Position numbers and translations under genes: made by a program. Below, piece by piece: positions 45,586-59,084 of a stretch of 64,000 bases of DNA. The DNA comes from Megalobrama amblycephala (Eukaryota > Chordata > Actinopteri > Cypriniformes > Xenocyprididae): NCBI RefSeq assembly GCF_018812025.1, contig NC_063045.1, positions 53,326,579 through 53,390,578 on the forward strand, written 5' to 3'. The notes below the pieces were generated by a model. That model was not told the DNA's origin. It was given only the letters and a program-made list of their open reading frames with translations, and made no database searches. The first letter of the stretch is position 1; each line of letters opens with the position of its first letter.

Positions 45586-46134
45586 TAGGTTGGACCGAAG
45601 CCCAGGTCTCTTTTGTGTTTTTGGCTAAATGTCTAGAGTGTCCCTCCCCACGGCACTACCTGCATGCTTCAATAGACTGAAAAAGAGCATTTCTGATTTT
45701 TTTTTTATTTCCTCTGCTTCAAGAGAAGGCAGAGTGCTGGTTTTCATTCAAACTAATGATCTGCAAAACAATAAAATATGAGGTGATCTACTTTTACTCT
45801 GCTGAGACAATCTTTCTCTCTGCAAAACATTGAATATGACACACGGAACAGCAGTACTGTCATGTCATGTGATGTGCTTGGACTCCAGAATAGACACTGG
45901 ATAATACACAGACAAAGAATATTACGTGAATGAATATTATAACACTACTTGTTGATTTTCCAGTGTTTTAATTCAGTTTAGTTCATTTTTCTCCCATGAT
46001 AGTTGATGGTATTTATTAAAATCTTAACATCATTACAAATCAAAAAGACAATGTGAAGTTTGTTTATTTTATTATATTTCACAAATGAAGAAAGGATTGT
46101 CAACATCTCCAAATACAAACACAGTTTTTAACAC
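44571..46134. other. Intergenic, with a TC microsatellite
   Basis: Bases 45541-45578 are (TC)n. The ORF at 45327-45680 overlaps degenerate ccagc/ctggt-type repeats and the TC run and is not a gene. Nothing else is recognised. Confidence 0.4.
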
Positions 46135-47036
46135 TAAAGGAATAGTTCACCCAAAAATAAAAATTGTCATTAATTACTCACCCTCATATTGTTCCAAACC
46201 CGTAAGACTTTCATTCATCTTCTGAGCATAAAAAAGATGATATTTTTGATAAAATCTGAGAGCTTTGTGTCCCTCCATGGATAGCTATGCAACTGACACT
46301 TTGAAGCTTCAAAAAGTTCATAAAGAGATCGTAAAACTAATCCATATGAATTGAGCAGTTTAGTCAAAAGTTTCTGAAGAGACTCGATCGCTTTATATGA
46401 TGAACAGATTGAATTTAGGCTTTTATTTAATATAAACATAGATCAGCGAACATAAACAGAAGCTCAATCGAACCTGATTCGCGAGAACAAACCTCTTGCA
46501 GAAACTCAAATGTAACACACGAGAATGAACCTCAGATATGTAATTATATCTCAATATAATTGAGACTCAAATATGTAATTATTTAATGATGAGAGTAGAT
46601 AAGGCAAGCAGCTGGCAATGCTTCATGCAGTGGGGTGTGGTTTAGCATGAGTGGAATACAACTGCTGGTTACCATAGTAAGAATGAACCTCAGTGGTTCT
46701 CGCACGTTAAGCGAACATGCTTGAGCTTCTGTTAACCACAACTGATATGTGAATAGAAGCCTAAATTAGATCTGTTCATCATATAAAGCGATCGAGTCTC
46801 TGCAGAAAATTTGGACTAAACCAATTCATATGGATTAGTTTTACGATCTCTTTATGAACTTTTTGAAGCGTCAAAGTGTCAGTAACTGTCTATGGAGGGA
46901 CAGAAATCTCTCAGATTTCATCAAAAAGATCTTCATTTGTGTTCTGAAAATGAATGAAGGTCTTACGGGTGTGGAACGACATGAGGGTGAATAATTAATG
47001 ACAGAATTTTCATTTTTGGGTGAACTAACCCTTTAA
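46135..47036. mobile_element. Foldback MITE carrying a templated insertion
   Basis: The left arm (aaggaatagttcacccaaaa, ttaattactcaccctcatat) pairs with the right arm (cgacatgagggtgaataatt, catttttgggtgaactaacc), ending at TTAA 47033-47036. The inner sequence matches the copy at 49670-50389 except for an extra block of about 157 bp at 46536-46692, described separately. Confidence 0.88.
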
Positions 47037-47397
47037 AAATACAAATGACAAAAAAAAGACAACCATTCTTTTCTAATTATTTACATTATTAATGACCTTG
47101 ATTTTTTTTTTTTTTTTTTTAAATTAACAATACTAATGCTTAACCTCAGAAAAATGATCAAATAAATAAATGCTATAGAAGTGCAAGGTGAATTTGGCAA
47201 GGGTTTTTTAAATTCAAATAATTCAACAACTTTTTCATGACTAAAAAGTCAAGGAACAGGTTTGTCACAGTATTGAGAATGACTCAAATATGTAATTATT
47301 TAATGATGAGAGTAGATAAGGCAAGCAGCTGGCAATGCTTCATGCAGTGGGGTGTGGTTTAGCATGAGTGGAATACAACTGCTGGTTACCATAGTAA
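46563..47397. repeat. 117-bp exact direct repeat, 718 bp apart
   Basis: Bases 46563-46679 and 47281-47397 are identical by eye over 117 bp (from gactcaaatatgtaattatt to gctggttaccatagtaa). The first copy lies inside the MITE at 46135-47036 and the second in its right flank. Confidence 0.93.
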
Positions 47398-49669
47398 TAC
47401 ATTCATTTACTATGGGAAAAAGAGAGACTTCCTATTCAGAAACAGACATTCCAAAGGGGGAAAAAAATGCAATTTGTTTTACGTGACCTGAGGGTGAGTA
47501 AATCATTGTTAGGTAAACTTTTTTTGAGTGTTATTGCCCATCAAAAAGACACAGTGTCTTCCAACTTAAAGGGGGGAAAAGTGTTGCATCAGCTGTGCTG
47601 TGACTGCCAAAATGCCTTATCTCACTCTTCCCTTAAGATTAGTCCAATTTCATCAGCTGTTACTTTGTAGGCGCACGTGTGATGCAAGGAAAACAATCAG
47701 TACTTTTTTTTTTACTCCTGGGCTTGATCCAAATGAGAGTATTTTTTTTCTCGTCTACATAATTAACAGTACAGTATCTTGTCTGCAGGCATGAATAGTG
47801 AGAAAGACCTGCGGTTGTGTGGTCTGAACCGCACACCCTGTGGCTCAGATGTTCTCCGTCATCTCTGAAAAGAAATCACACGAGTCAGCGAGGCAAGAAG
47901 AGCGAGGGCCTCTGAACGCTGTTCCTTCATGTAATAACACCGAAAGAGATCCCGTCTTTTCGGCGGCCAAGAAGTGTAAAATCTCTCACTCTGCTGAATG
48001 TGATCTTGTCAAAGGGGGCATTAAATATTGATCAGGCGAGAAGATGGTCAATAAGTCAGGATTCAGATGTTCTGCTGGGAGCCCGGCAGCCACAGTCAAA
48101 CACTGGCAGAATTGTTATGGATCCCGACCGAGAGTGATGAAGGAAATACTGCTGCCCGCCTGCTCTGAATATCACATACTGCTTTCAATTACATCGTGTG
48201 CCATTGTCTAAAGGGGAACCGGTGGCATCTTGTTAAAATATCCTTTGCAGTTGTCGTCGTCGATTTAATGGTTTTCTTAGTGTTCCTATGAACAAAAAAG
48301 AGCTTATACGGCTACTTACTGTAAAAACTTGCAGGAGTTTAAGCTCTCCAACAGGTAACACCAGCACATCCTTTACATCTCCGAACCAGTTTCATTTTAA
48401 ACTTCCTGACACTCTCCGCTGATTGAGAAGTTTTCCGTTGTTTTCCAGACAGAGCTTGATAGCCGAGGGCAGAGGGGCAGGACTCACGTCATCCATCATT
48501 TCCACAGCAACTTGCCTTCTTAGGGACATCTGTGCAATCAGTGGACCATCAGCCCCGAGTCAGGCACGGCTGCCTCCGTCCAATCCTGCAAACGGTCATC
48601 AGGACAGAACAGCGGCGCTGACAACCTCAGCCAGACGAAACGGGAAACAAGAAATGAGGATTTTTCTTACTCCTCATTGTCATTTTATTTATGTCACCGT
48701 CTCAAGCAGCGGGGCTCGTCTCGTTCCTGTCAATCTGATGGTCTTATTTTCAAAAGGGATTGGCTTTTAGAAGCCAATTTGTCAAGGGTGAACTACGTTC
48801 ATCTGTTGATCTCAAAGCTTCTGACAGAAACATCCATGCCAGCTTAGATTTCACAAGGGTGAATTAAGATAACATGAAGTAAAAGCTGTAAAAGAGCTGA
48901 AGGAATCAAGAAATGTATCAGAATTTTCAAAAAAGAAAGCGATCAGAGGTACAATAAAAAAGGAGAACTTGCATCATATTTCAAATCAACTCGATTTCAA
49001 ACTCTTCAGTTCATTTAAGACCGATTCATTTCCAAATAATTTTTGCACATTTCAGGTATATGATGTCCATTTTGCTTATATGTGAAAGAAAATCTCTCAT
49101 GGCAAATTCTGTAAATTATACAGGGACCCTTCTGACGTGATGCATGACAAAAAGGTTAACTAAAAATCTACGGTAAAAGTGATGTTCAGGCTTGGAAAAC
49201 TTACATGTTTACCCTTTATTTAAATATTATTACAAATGCATTGAACACATGCAAAAACAAGAGAGGACCAACAAAATCTTAATAACTGATTATGTTGTAG
49301 TCAGTATGCTTTTCCCTGTGAGCTTTTTGTGTTTCTATGCTTTTTGTTTTGCATAGTAAAATTTCCTTTTTTTTTTTGCCAAATAATTTTGTCAGATAAA
49401 TACCTTAAGTTAAGCATTTTGTTCTTCCGTCATATTTAAAGGAAATAAATAAAATATTTTCCTCATATTTTGATGGTTTAATTTAACTTGTAGAGTCTTT
49501 AAAAACAAATATTCCTTCCAGACATCACTTTTTGCCACTACTGTACAACAGGGACTGAACTTTGAAATTAAATTGCTATTTATTTAACAGATATACTAAT
49601 CAAAAACAAAAACTGCTCTTTGAACCAAATGAAGGAAAGTTCAATGGAAAAGTCTTTTTGAATGATTCA
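47398..49669. other. Intergenic, nothing firm
   Basis: No exon recognised. Bases 47790-48240 and 48400-48760 are GC-balanced and non-repetitive, so conserved non-coding DNA is possible. The 115-codon ORF at 48423-48770 has no recognisable domain. Confidence 0.35.
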
Positions 49670-50389
49670 TTAAAGGGGTAGTTCACCCAAAAATGAAAAT
49701 TCTGTCATTTACTCACCCTCATGTTGTTCCAAACCCTTGTGTTCATCTTCAGAACACAAATAAAGATATTTTTAATGAAATATGAGCGGTTCCTCCATAG
49801 ACAGCTACGCCACTGACAACATAAAGAGACTGTAAAACGAATCCTTATGAATTGAGTGGTTCAGTCAACATTTTCTGAAGAGACACAAATTCAGGCTTTT
49901 ACTCACATATAAACATTGATCAGCGAACATAAACAAGCTCAACCAAACGTTCTTGAGGCACGAGAACAAACCTCATTGGTTCTTGCGAAAGCTCAAACAT
50001 GATGCGTAACATGAGAATGAACCTCACTGGTTCTTGCACTTCAAGCAAACATGCTTACGTTTACCACAATTGATGTGTGAATTGATAAATGTTTATATGT
50101 GAATAAAACTTTAATCTGCCTAACTTAAATCTGTTCATCATATAACACGATCAAGAAAATTTCAACTCTCAATTCATATTGATTAGTTTTATGATCCCTT
50201 TATGAACTTTTTGAAGAGTCAATTTGGTAGTTGCATACCTGTCAATGGAAAAAGCTCTCAGGTTTCATTAAAAACATCTTCATTTGTGTTCCAAAGATGA
50301 AAGAAAGTCTTACGGGCTTAAAATTGGAACGACATGAGGGTGAGTAATTAATGACAGAATTTTCATTTTTGGGTGAACTAAACCTTTAA
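49670..50389. mobile_element. TTAA-type foldback MITE, intact ends
   Basis: TTAA lies at 49670-49673 and 50386-50389. The left arm (ggggtagttcacccaaaaat, tcatttactcaccctcatgt) pairs with the right arm (cgacatgagggtgagtaatt, catttttgggtgaactaaac). It is the best uninterrupted reference copy of this family in the window. Confidence 0.92.
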
Positions 50390-52651
50390 CCAGATAACCA
50401 GTTAATAAGTGTAATTTGTTCATGAATCAGACCACTCATTCTACTGTATGTTTTTTATTTACTAAAAAGAACCAATTTGTTAGAATCATTTGTTTGCTAT
50501 TCACAACCTTAGCAACCCCCTAGCAACCACCCAAAACACCCTAAAAACCACAAAGCAATACAGCAGTGAGCCCTCCATGCATCACTCATATTCTTCATAA
50601 AATGTAAAAATATTTTGAAAAATACAAACTTAAAAAAGATTTTATATTTATCCGTTTCCACCAATGATATAATCCCTTATTTTCTATTACAGTCAAGTGT
50701 TTCTGTGGTTCTAAAAATGTAAAAAGTGTTTGTCGTTACTCGTTAGCGTTTGCTGTGATTGTGACTTTGAACATTAATTGAAATGTTTTCCAAAAAGATG
50801 TGAAATCTGAAAATGGCGTAGCAAGGTCAGCGCATTTGTAAAATAACAGGATGTTTGCGCAGCAGCTCTTGTGCGTGCGAGAAAACAGCGACAAAACAAC
50901 CTCCCACCTCTAATGAAAAGATCTGTCCACCTGAACACTCTCATGCTCTCAGCAGCACGTCCCGATTTCATTGTCCTTTCCGAAAAAACCCCGCAGTCGC
51001 TTGGCTGTTTTTAGACAGAGACTCAGTGAACAGGATGTTAATGGATCATCAGAGATCTGACGGGGGCACTGCCATCAGGGGGAGGAGGTGGAGAAACAGG
51101 GAGAGGGGCTGATCAGAAAGCCCTGCATTATTTATCCAAAGTTAAAATTAATAAGGTCAGATTCATCATTGTCTTCTTCTTCTGCTGCTTGAATTTTTAA
51201 TGTTATTCATTGGCTGAAAAGAGCATTCACCAACCCTGTGTTAGATTATCCATCAGGAGTTGATCCCTCACAGAGCTGCAGGTCTGAAGAGGATTATGGG
51301 TAACTTATCCTGAGTTCATGCCAAAAACTCTCCTGCACAGAGCATCTGAGAAAAATGTAGTGATCTGCACTGGTCTTCAGTCTCGCACTCTGCAACCAGG
51401 TGCCTGTTTTTCAGTTCATCAATCCATCCTTCCATCCATCTCTGGAAGTGCTTTACAGATTCTGGGAAAGACTAAATTACAATTTACATACAATTCGTCC
51501 TATATATTATGCAAATCTAGGTAAAGTTTGACCCAAATTATGCACCAATATTACAATTCTGGACAATACAATAAGCTGATAGTTATTTCCATGTTATGAA
51601 TGGGATCAAACTGTTAAGCTATATTAAAATATTTCCAGTTTGAAAAACGGATATTCATTGTGGGATTTGCTAAAGATTACATTTAACAGTGTTATTAAAT
51701 TATTCATGTTATTCAAGAATTTTAAATGACAGCAAAGGTAATCTAAATGTAAAAATAAGCCAAATGAGCCGAACATTAAATATCCAATATAAACTCATAC
51801 CCAGGGCTTGACATTGACTTTTTTGCTCACCAGCCACTGTGGCTAGTGGTTTTCTAAAGTAACTCAGCATTTTCACTGGCAACAATTTTGACATTGATAC
51901 TATGGGGATTACCATTTTTAATAATTATCTCAGAATTTGGCAGCAGGTATAGTAGGCTGCTGTCACTTTAAAACCTGACGCACGGATCCATTATGTTGTT
52001 ACACAAGTGTTTTCTTTCACAACTGTTTACGTTCGCTTAAAACATAACTGTGTTTACGTGAATACTCGCCAAGACCGACATTTTGACATTATTCTGTGTA
52101 TCTGACTAAGCGTAATAAAAGAACTCAATTTAGTTCTGAGGTGGCTTTATGTGCAATACGCGCAATCCCACACCATATTCAACCCGCAATTCCTGATGGT
52201 ACCGACAAAATCGTGCATCCCTAGAATTTAGGTAAATTGTGCCAAATTTTGACATTGATTTTGGCCTGTTGTACATTGTAGTTTAGAAGTAATGTACTTT
52301 ACCATCACAAACACAATAAACAGATTTTGTAAACATATATGAATTAAGATTCAGCCAGAATGAGAGAGTGAGAGAAAGAGAGGAGGAGGAGTCTTGATCT
52401 TTACTCCTCTCTGTCTGGCTGGTGGCAGCAGGTGTGCCTCTGTCTTGAGCTTATGGCATCAATTTAAATGACAGATAATTACTTTTGTGACAACGTGCCA
52501 ATGAGATTAGGCCCAGGCAAACAACATAACAGCAATTTGCTCTGCTCTGGAGAGCAATAACACCAATCATAATTAAGAACTATGGCCAAAATAGCAAGCT
52601 GCTGCATATCGTTGAATACAATTACGTTTTGACAAAAAAAAAAAAAAAAAA

Positions 52652-52682
<31 letters not shown>

Positions 52683-54249
52683 AGGAGAGGGAGGAAGAGA
52701 AAAAGGCCAGTCTGCTGTGAGACGCCTCTCCTGGGTCTTTTTTCAGAATGACATAAAATGATTAATTAACTCATTAATCCTCCTCTTTTTCTTAAATAGA
52801 TGTTGTCAAAGACCTGTCAGCCTAATTTCGGAAAGCCACAGTCAGGAAGCTAGAAAGAGTTTTGCCGCAGTGTCCGTTTAGCATTTCGTGTCAAATCCAA
52901 TCAAAGTCTCAATAAAGACTCGCTCCTGTTTGCTGTAACGTTCGGCCGTCATAACATTGAATCTTACAGCATTTCCTTGTTAGTGTCATCTAAACCCAAT
53001 GAAGCGTCTAAATACCCCCACTTTAAAGTTTGCAGATATAATATTGGTTCTGGAGAGCTGCTGGAAGTGGAAGTGTATTTATCTGTCAATCTATTTTGGC
53101 TTAAAAGTCAATGACACCAAATGCATTTAACTTCTGTGAAGTGATAGAATGTGGGATCCGATTGAATTGTGACATGATATTATTGAAAAGAAAACTTGTT
53201 TCAGAGGTAGAGAAAGCCATCACATAGAATAACTTACATTAATACATCATCTAGGGAAATGTAAATAGGATCAATTTCACATGATCTCTTTAAGTGGAGA
53301 TAGAATCATCACTCCCAGCATGAAGGTTAATGAAACTGGCATGATTTTAGCAGTGATAGAGGAGCAGTATGTCTCTACCTGAGAGACAGTCTGGGGTAAG
53401 TGTCCTTAATGGCGACAAATGACCCCTGTAATACACTGACCAGCAGACCGCCACAAAGCCGCTCTTCTGAGATCAGCCCACCGCCAGGAACAAAAGCATC
53501 TCCAGCAGAGCGCCAAGGATGCGGCTCTAGCATTGATTATGTTAATAGCGCACACCTTCGGCTCTGATCAAGGAGACACAGCGGGGCCAGCGGGCTCTCA
53601 TATATATATATATACGGCCCACTCGTGTCATCTCACCGGGAGAGTCTTCCATATAATTCATCATTAATATGATTTGCAGAAATGCCTAATCTGCCTTCAG
53701 GAATGAACAGGATGTTGCTGAGAGCTCAAGCTGCTAGAAGATCTGCCCTGCAGTGAAGTGAATCTTGGCTGCACCCGAAATCGTCCCCCAGGAGCGAAGC
53801 ACCTAGCTAACGAGAGCTCGGTTTCAGCAGCCAAATCAGAAACATGCAGCCTCTTCACAGAATCAGACCAAAAATATTACCCAGGAGGCATCGTCTGTGC
53901 GTGAGGTGGACATTTAGCTGCAAATGCTCATCTTTGAAAAGGCTGTTTGCCTGTTCAAAAGAGGGAGAGAGAAAGAGGGAGGGAGGGAGAGAAGGAAGAG
54001 GCCTTGGGTTTGCCTGTCAAGTGGCTGCATGAATATTGTATCTTCTGGCATTTGCCTTTTGGGGCCTTAAGAGGAATGAACGGATGACAACGTCAGTCAC
54101 CGCCTGCACAGTTTGTGATGTCATGGGGATTCTGATTTATTTATTCAGGTTTTTATTTGGGGGCAGGGGGAGGATTACAGGGTGAATCTCATAAAATCAT
54201 GTCTGGGCCACATTTCACCCCAAAATAAACAGAAAAAATATAATATATA
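50390..54249. other. Intergenic, simple repeats and unique DNA
   Basis: Contains a short (cctagcaaccac)-like stretch (50510-50560), a possible repeat beginning cagggcttgacattgacttt (51801), poly(A) plus (GA)n at 52633-52682, and a short TA run near 53602. Bases 52435-52620 and 52740-54130 are non-repetitive with many ATTA/TAAT cores (for example tcaatttaaatgacagataa ttac) and are the most enhancer-like stretch of the intergenic region. No coding exon is supported. Confidence 0.35.
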
Positions 54250-54803
54250 ATACACTCTAAAAAATGCTTGGTTAAAAACAACCTAAGTTGGGTTGAAAAT
54301 GGATAAACCCAGCGGTTGGGTTAAATGTTTGCCTAACCTGCTGGGTAGTTTTATTTAACTCAACTATTGTTTGTTTATATACTATATTGCTTGCTTAAAA
54401 TGAACCCACAATATGTTGGAAATTAACATTCATTAATATTTTTAATGAATAATTAAACAATAAACATTTATTAAATTGCTTATTAATAACACAGACAGCA
54501 ACATAGTGTCGGCCCAGATCCGGCCCACATCTGGTATCATTGCTGTCTGGGAAATGTTCACCTTTTTGATTATTATTGTTGCCTCTAGTAATTAAGTGTC
54601 TGATTTTTTAATTTCCAACCTATTTTAGGTTCATTTTAAGCCAGGCATATAGTCATTTTTAAACAATAGTTGGGTTAAATAAAACTGCCCAGCATGTTGG
54701 CCAAATATTTAACCCAACCGCTGGGTTAAAACAACCCAATCGCAGGGTTTGTCCATTTTCAACCCAACTTGGTTTGTTTTTAACCCAGCATTATTTAGAG
54801 TTT
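54250..54803. mobile_element. Foldback MITE with (aacccag)-rich ends
   Basis: The left arm (aaaatgcttggttaaaaaca, acccagcggttgggttaaat) and right arm (atttaacccaaccgctgggt, tttttaacccagcattattt) are inverted. The centre is unrelated AT-rich sequence. A second copy of one arm lies at 61740-61960. Confidence 0.88.
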
Positions 54804-56201
54804 ACAACAATTATATATTAAATGTTGACATTTTTATTAAATTCTGCATAAAGAACGTTTATATTTACTGTAAAAAAAAATACAGTAAATATATACATAT
54901 ACAAATAAAAAATTATTTATATTATACAAATATATAAAAGGAAGTACAACACATACTACAGTGATGTTCTGTATAAATACTTAACAATTTACATTCTATT
55001 GCAAATTACAGTATTATGAGAATCTTTAAAGAAATATATAAAGAATAGTTCTAAAAACAGACTTTGAGTAAAATATTATTTCTTCTGATTTTGGGTTGAA
55101 CTGGACATGTTCCTGGCAGGTTTCATAGGATTCACCCAATAAGCAGATTCCTCCAACTTCAGTCTCAATTCCATGGGTTTATCAGCCTCATGCTTAAAAT
55201 TCCCTCTTTCCCCCCCCTCCCGCATCAAACTCACACACACTCAAAGCTGGGACTCGTGTTCTTGTGGGCTGTTCGGAGATAAATGTAGAGGAAAAAGATA
55301 ATTCCGTCTCATTTTCTCTATTCCCTTTCCTCAAACAGGATGTTTCTGTCCTGTTTTCTCCTCTCCCGGTAAATGAACGTTCAGAAGCAAACCTGGAAGA
55401 AATCACAGACCAATCGGTGGTCACATCAGCCGAGGCCTCGAGGAGAACGGGCACTGCGAAAAGCAACTATTCCTCTGAGAGCAGCTTGTCGTGGCCCTTC
55501 AGTAATGTGGGCCATACGCTCTGCGGTCCAGCTTCCAGAGCGTCTCAATGTCCGACGGAACGCTCACAGCCTCCCCCAGTGGCCGACAGGAGAATCGCGA
55601 TTTGCCTCACAGCTCCCGGCTGTTATTCAACACTGACATTTCTCAACCAATCAATACCTCATCATTGGCAGTAACCGGGCCCGATCCAACCCTCCAGAAA
55701 TAGCTGGCGCTCAAAGTGCACAGATGTCACTCTGTTTGTGTGTGCGTACACGCATCATCTCCTCCGCTGCCATTATAGAAAGAGCATTTACATGTCAAAT
55801 TGTTTATTAATTCGTTTCATTATCAAATTCACCATAGCTATCAGAGACATTTATATCTCGATAAGATCTCTTCATGCATGAGAATGGAGACGTTCTCGGT
55901 TCGGCAATGCAAATCAGTCGAGCGAAAAGCATTAACACCCACAAACACAAAAGTGCACAAAAGCCTCAATATCAAACACTCAAATGTCACTCACAGTTCA
56001 TAAGCTAATCAGCCCAGAACTCCGGGGAGAAAAGGCGAGAAAGAGAGAGAGATGGATGCTCTTTCATTCATTCCAGACAAAGCTATTTAAAGAGAGAGAG
56101 AGAGATGGAGTGATAGAGCTGAGGAGACTCCATAGTGAAAATGAGCGGGATATAAGCCTGCAGATAAAACAAGTCATTCAAAGCCGTTTCCTCTCCAATA
56201 A

Positions 56202-56232
<31 letters not shown>

Positions 56233-57170
56233 TGCAGATTTACAGTTACATCTCAGAGCTGTCCGTCAACTTGAATGACAGGCGCTCCCTTATCAACAAG
56301 TCACAAAAACACTTTTAAAGCCCGCCCCTCCCTCTCTGCATTCATTCCAAATATGCTGCTGTCTTATTGTTTTTACAGAAGATAACATCAACGTATTTCC
56401 TCTCCACATAACTTTGCTTTATGGGTTTTTCTGCCTATTAGTGAATACTTTGTTTCATAGTAATGGAAAAATACACATTTAGCTGAAAAAGACACAGGCT
56501 TGCAGAACACACACTCCCATCCAAACACACACACACGATTGAGCCGTAATGAAATTTACAGTGGCCCCAAAAAGTATTTGGACTTTTAAGCCACACTTAA
56601 AATGTATGAATTTTATTACATTAGATAGCAAAATATCAAACCCAGTTGCATTTGCATACAAATGATATTAGTTTCTCAAAACTAACTCCTCTGTCTAAAA
56701 AGAGCCATTTTCCAAAGACTTTTTAACTGGTGTTTTGGTGATTTTCAGTGGATGTATGAAGTAAGTTCCCCTCAAGTTCACACAGGTGTCCTACAGAGTG
56801 TAGTTCATCACATTATGGACATGTTCTACTAACATTTGAGAACCACAAAGTGTCACAACACCTTTGTGATTTCATTTTTTTTTTTTCAAACAGTATATCT
56901 ATAGATTCATCATTTTAAACTCAACAAAATACGAGCCAGACAACATAAACTCTTTATTCTTGTGACGTCTCCAGTAGTGACAAAAGAGCAGCGCATTCCT
57001 GTCCAAACTCAACTAGAATCATTTACGGTGCCATATCTGTTCCAGGAGCTGAATGGAACACTTAATTACCTGTCTGGAAAAGTGTTTTTAAAATGAAATA
57101 TTGAAGGCGAGAGCCCTGACTCAAGTTTCCAAACCTGATTTACGGGGTTCATACACTCACCACAGTCCAT
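54804..57170. other. Intergenic, nothing firm
   Basis: CA microsatellite at 56202-56229 and short GA runs near 56085. The overlapping ORFs at 55194-55466 (minus), 55264-55674 and 55373-55636 (plus) look like chance; none has a known domain. Confidence 0.35.
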
Positions 57171-57171
57171 T

Positions 57172-57172
<1 letters not shown>

Positions 57173-57219
<47 letters not shown>

Positions 57220-58200
57220 TACAGTCCAAAAGTTTGGAACCACTAAGATTTTTAATGTTTTTAAAAGAAGTTTCGTCTGCTCACCAAGGCTACATTTATT
57301 TAATTATAAATACAGTAAAAACAGTAATATTGTGAAATATTATTACAATTTAAAATAACTGTGTACTATTTGAATATATTTCACAAAGTAATTTATTCCT
57401 GTGATGGCAAAGCTGAATTTTCAGCATCATTACTCCAGTCTTCAGTGTCACATGATCCTTCAGAAATCATTCTAATATGCTGATCTGCTGCTCAAGAAAC
57501 ATTTAATGTGTACAATTGTACAACATATTTGTGTACAATATTTTTTTTCAGGATTATTTGATGAATAGAAAGTTCAAAAGAACAGTGTTTATCTGAAATC
57601 TAATCTTTTGTAACATTATAAATGTCTTTACTGCCACTTTTGATTGATTTAATGCATCCTTGCTGAATAAAAGTATTCATTTCTTTAATTTCTTTTCAAA
57701 AAAATAAAAATAAAAATTCTTACTGACCCCAAACTTTTGAACGGTAGTGTATAATGCTACAGAAGCTTTGTATTTCAGATAAATGCTGTTCTTTTGAACT
57801 TTCTATTCATCAAGGAATCCTGAAAAAAAAAAGTACACAACTGTTTTCAACATTGAAAATAATCATGAATGTTTATTGAGCAGCAAATCAGCATATTAGA
57901 ATGATTTCTGAAGGATCATGTGACACTGAAGACTGGAGTAACGATGCTGAAAATTCAGCTTTGCATCACAGGAATAAATTACTTTGTCAAATATATTTAA
58001 ATAGTACACAGTTATTTTAAATTGTAATAATATTTCACAATATTACTGTTTTTTTACTGTATTTTTAATTAAATAAATGTAGCCTTGGTGAGCAGACGAA
58101 ACTTCTTTTAAAAACATTAAAAATCTTAGTGGTTCCAAACTTTTGGACTGTACTGTATATATATATATATATATATATATACATACATACACACACACAC
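57173..58200. mobile_element. Foldback DNA element of about 945 bp between TA runs
   Basis: The arms start cagtccaaaagtttggaacc (57222) and end ggttccaaacttttggactg (58150). They pair over some 330 bp each, including tttcgtctgctcaccaaggc tacat and catcattactccagtcttca gtgtcacatgatccttcaga. The centre is less symmetric. TA microsatellites (57173-57216 and 58156-58180) flank both ends, consistent with a TA target. Single-arm relatives are at 14700-15097, 25462-25560 and 26820-27050. Confidence 0.9.
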
Positions 58201-58551
58201 AAATAAGAGAGCTACAGGTTTTTTTTGAAAGAATAGATTTTTTTTAAATCCTTTTGATTTCATCCTATTGGTAATCGTAATAGTTTTAATGTAAAGTTTT
58301 CCTAAAGTTTTCGACAGAAGTTTTAAAAGAAATCCTGTTAAGATTTTGCATTGCATTCCATTTAGATTCTTTTGGCTATAGGGATATTATCATTTGCCTC
58401 ACACAGCATTCCCACAGAACATCTACAGTCCATTTCCTGAATGTCTGATGTCTACTGCACACAAAACTGCTAAAAAAAGAAAAAGAAAAAGGAAAATGAA
58501 ATTTTATAATTTCAAGGGACATGGTGGTGGAAAGAAATATGAGATAGGAGC

Positions 58552-58818
58552 AGTGTTGCCAAGTCCACAGTTTTCCTGCGGAATTGGGCTACTTTAAGTT
58601 GTTTTTCATGTTCACGGGTTGAAGCGACCCCAATAATGTGATATTTAGCCACTGGAATGCTAATTTTACCAGGGGAACCCCCTCCAACAGATGTAGATTT
58701 TACCTCATGGGACGTGATTTTTACCAGGGGATTCCCCCTGAAACGTAATTGGGCTAGTTTTGGGCTAGTTTTAAGTAGCAATTGGGTGGGTTTTGTTGTG
58801 AAAACCTGGCAAGCCTGG
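58552..58818. mobile_element. Probable MITE beginning cagtgttgccaagtc
   Basis: The left end cagtgttgccaagtccacag and the right end ...gtgaaaacctggcaagcctg are weakly inverted (ttgcca / tggcaa). Inside, taattttaccaggggaaccc and gatttttaccaggggattcc repeat directly. Family unknown. Confidence 0.5.
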
Positions 58819-58835
58819 ATGGGAGGAAAAATAAT

Positions 58836-59062
58836 ATGTCAATGCTTTTGCGTTCCCCTAAGAAACTTGCTCGCAAAACATTTTGCTCGCAAAAGTTGTG
58901 TGCTCCCCCCAAAAATTTAGCATTCATTTGAAAAACCTTTTGAGCTCTTTGTGAGCGAACGCAAAGTTTCTTGGGGGAACACAAATCGTTTTGCGAGCAA
59001 ATGCAAAGTTTCTTGGGGAACACAAAACATTTGTGAGAGAGCGCAAAAGCATTGACAATTCG
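58836..59062. mobile_element. Short inverted repeat with tgcgagcaaaa motifs
   Basis: The ends aatgcttttgcgttccccta and gagcgcaaaagcatt are inverted. Inside, gcaaagtttcttgggggaac acaaa occurs twice in direct order (58959 and 59001), and its inverse at 58851. It is non-coding. Confidence 0.6.
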
Positions 59063-59084
59063 TTTTTGCTTCATCTCATATTTT

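Noticed and set aside
45327..45680. 117-codon ORF ending in a Ser-Leu run
   Set aside because: The Ser-Leu run is a (TC)n microsatellite and the upstream part is degenerate repeat sequence.
48423..48770. 115-codon ORF
   Set aside because: No known domain or splice support; within otherwise unannotated intergenic DNA.
55264..55674. 136-codon ORF, plus strand, with overlapping ORFs in other frames
   Set aside because: No domain, signal or similarity that I recognise; no splice or promoter context; overlapping frames of similar length suggest a stop-poor GC-rich patch.
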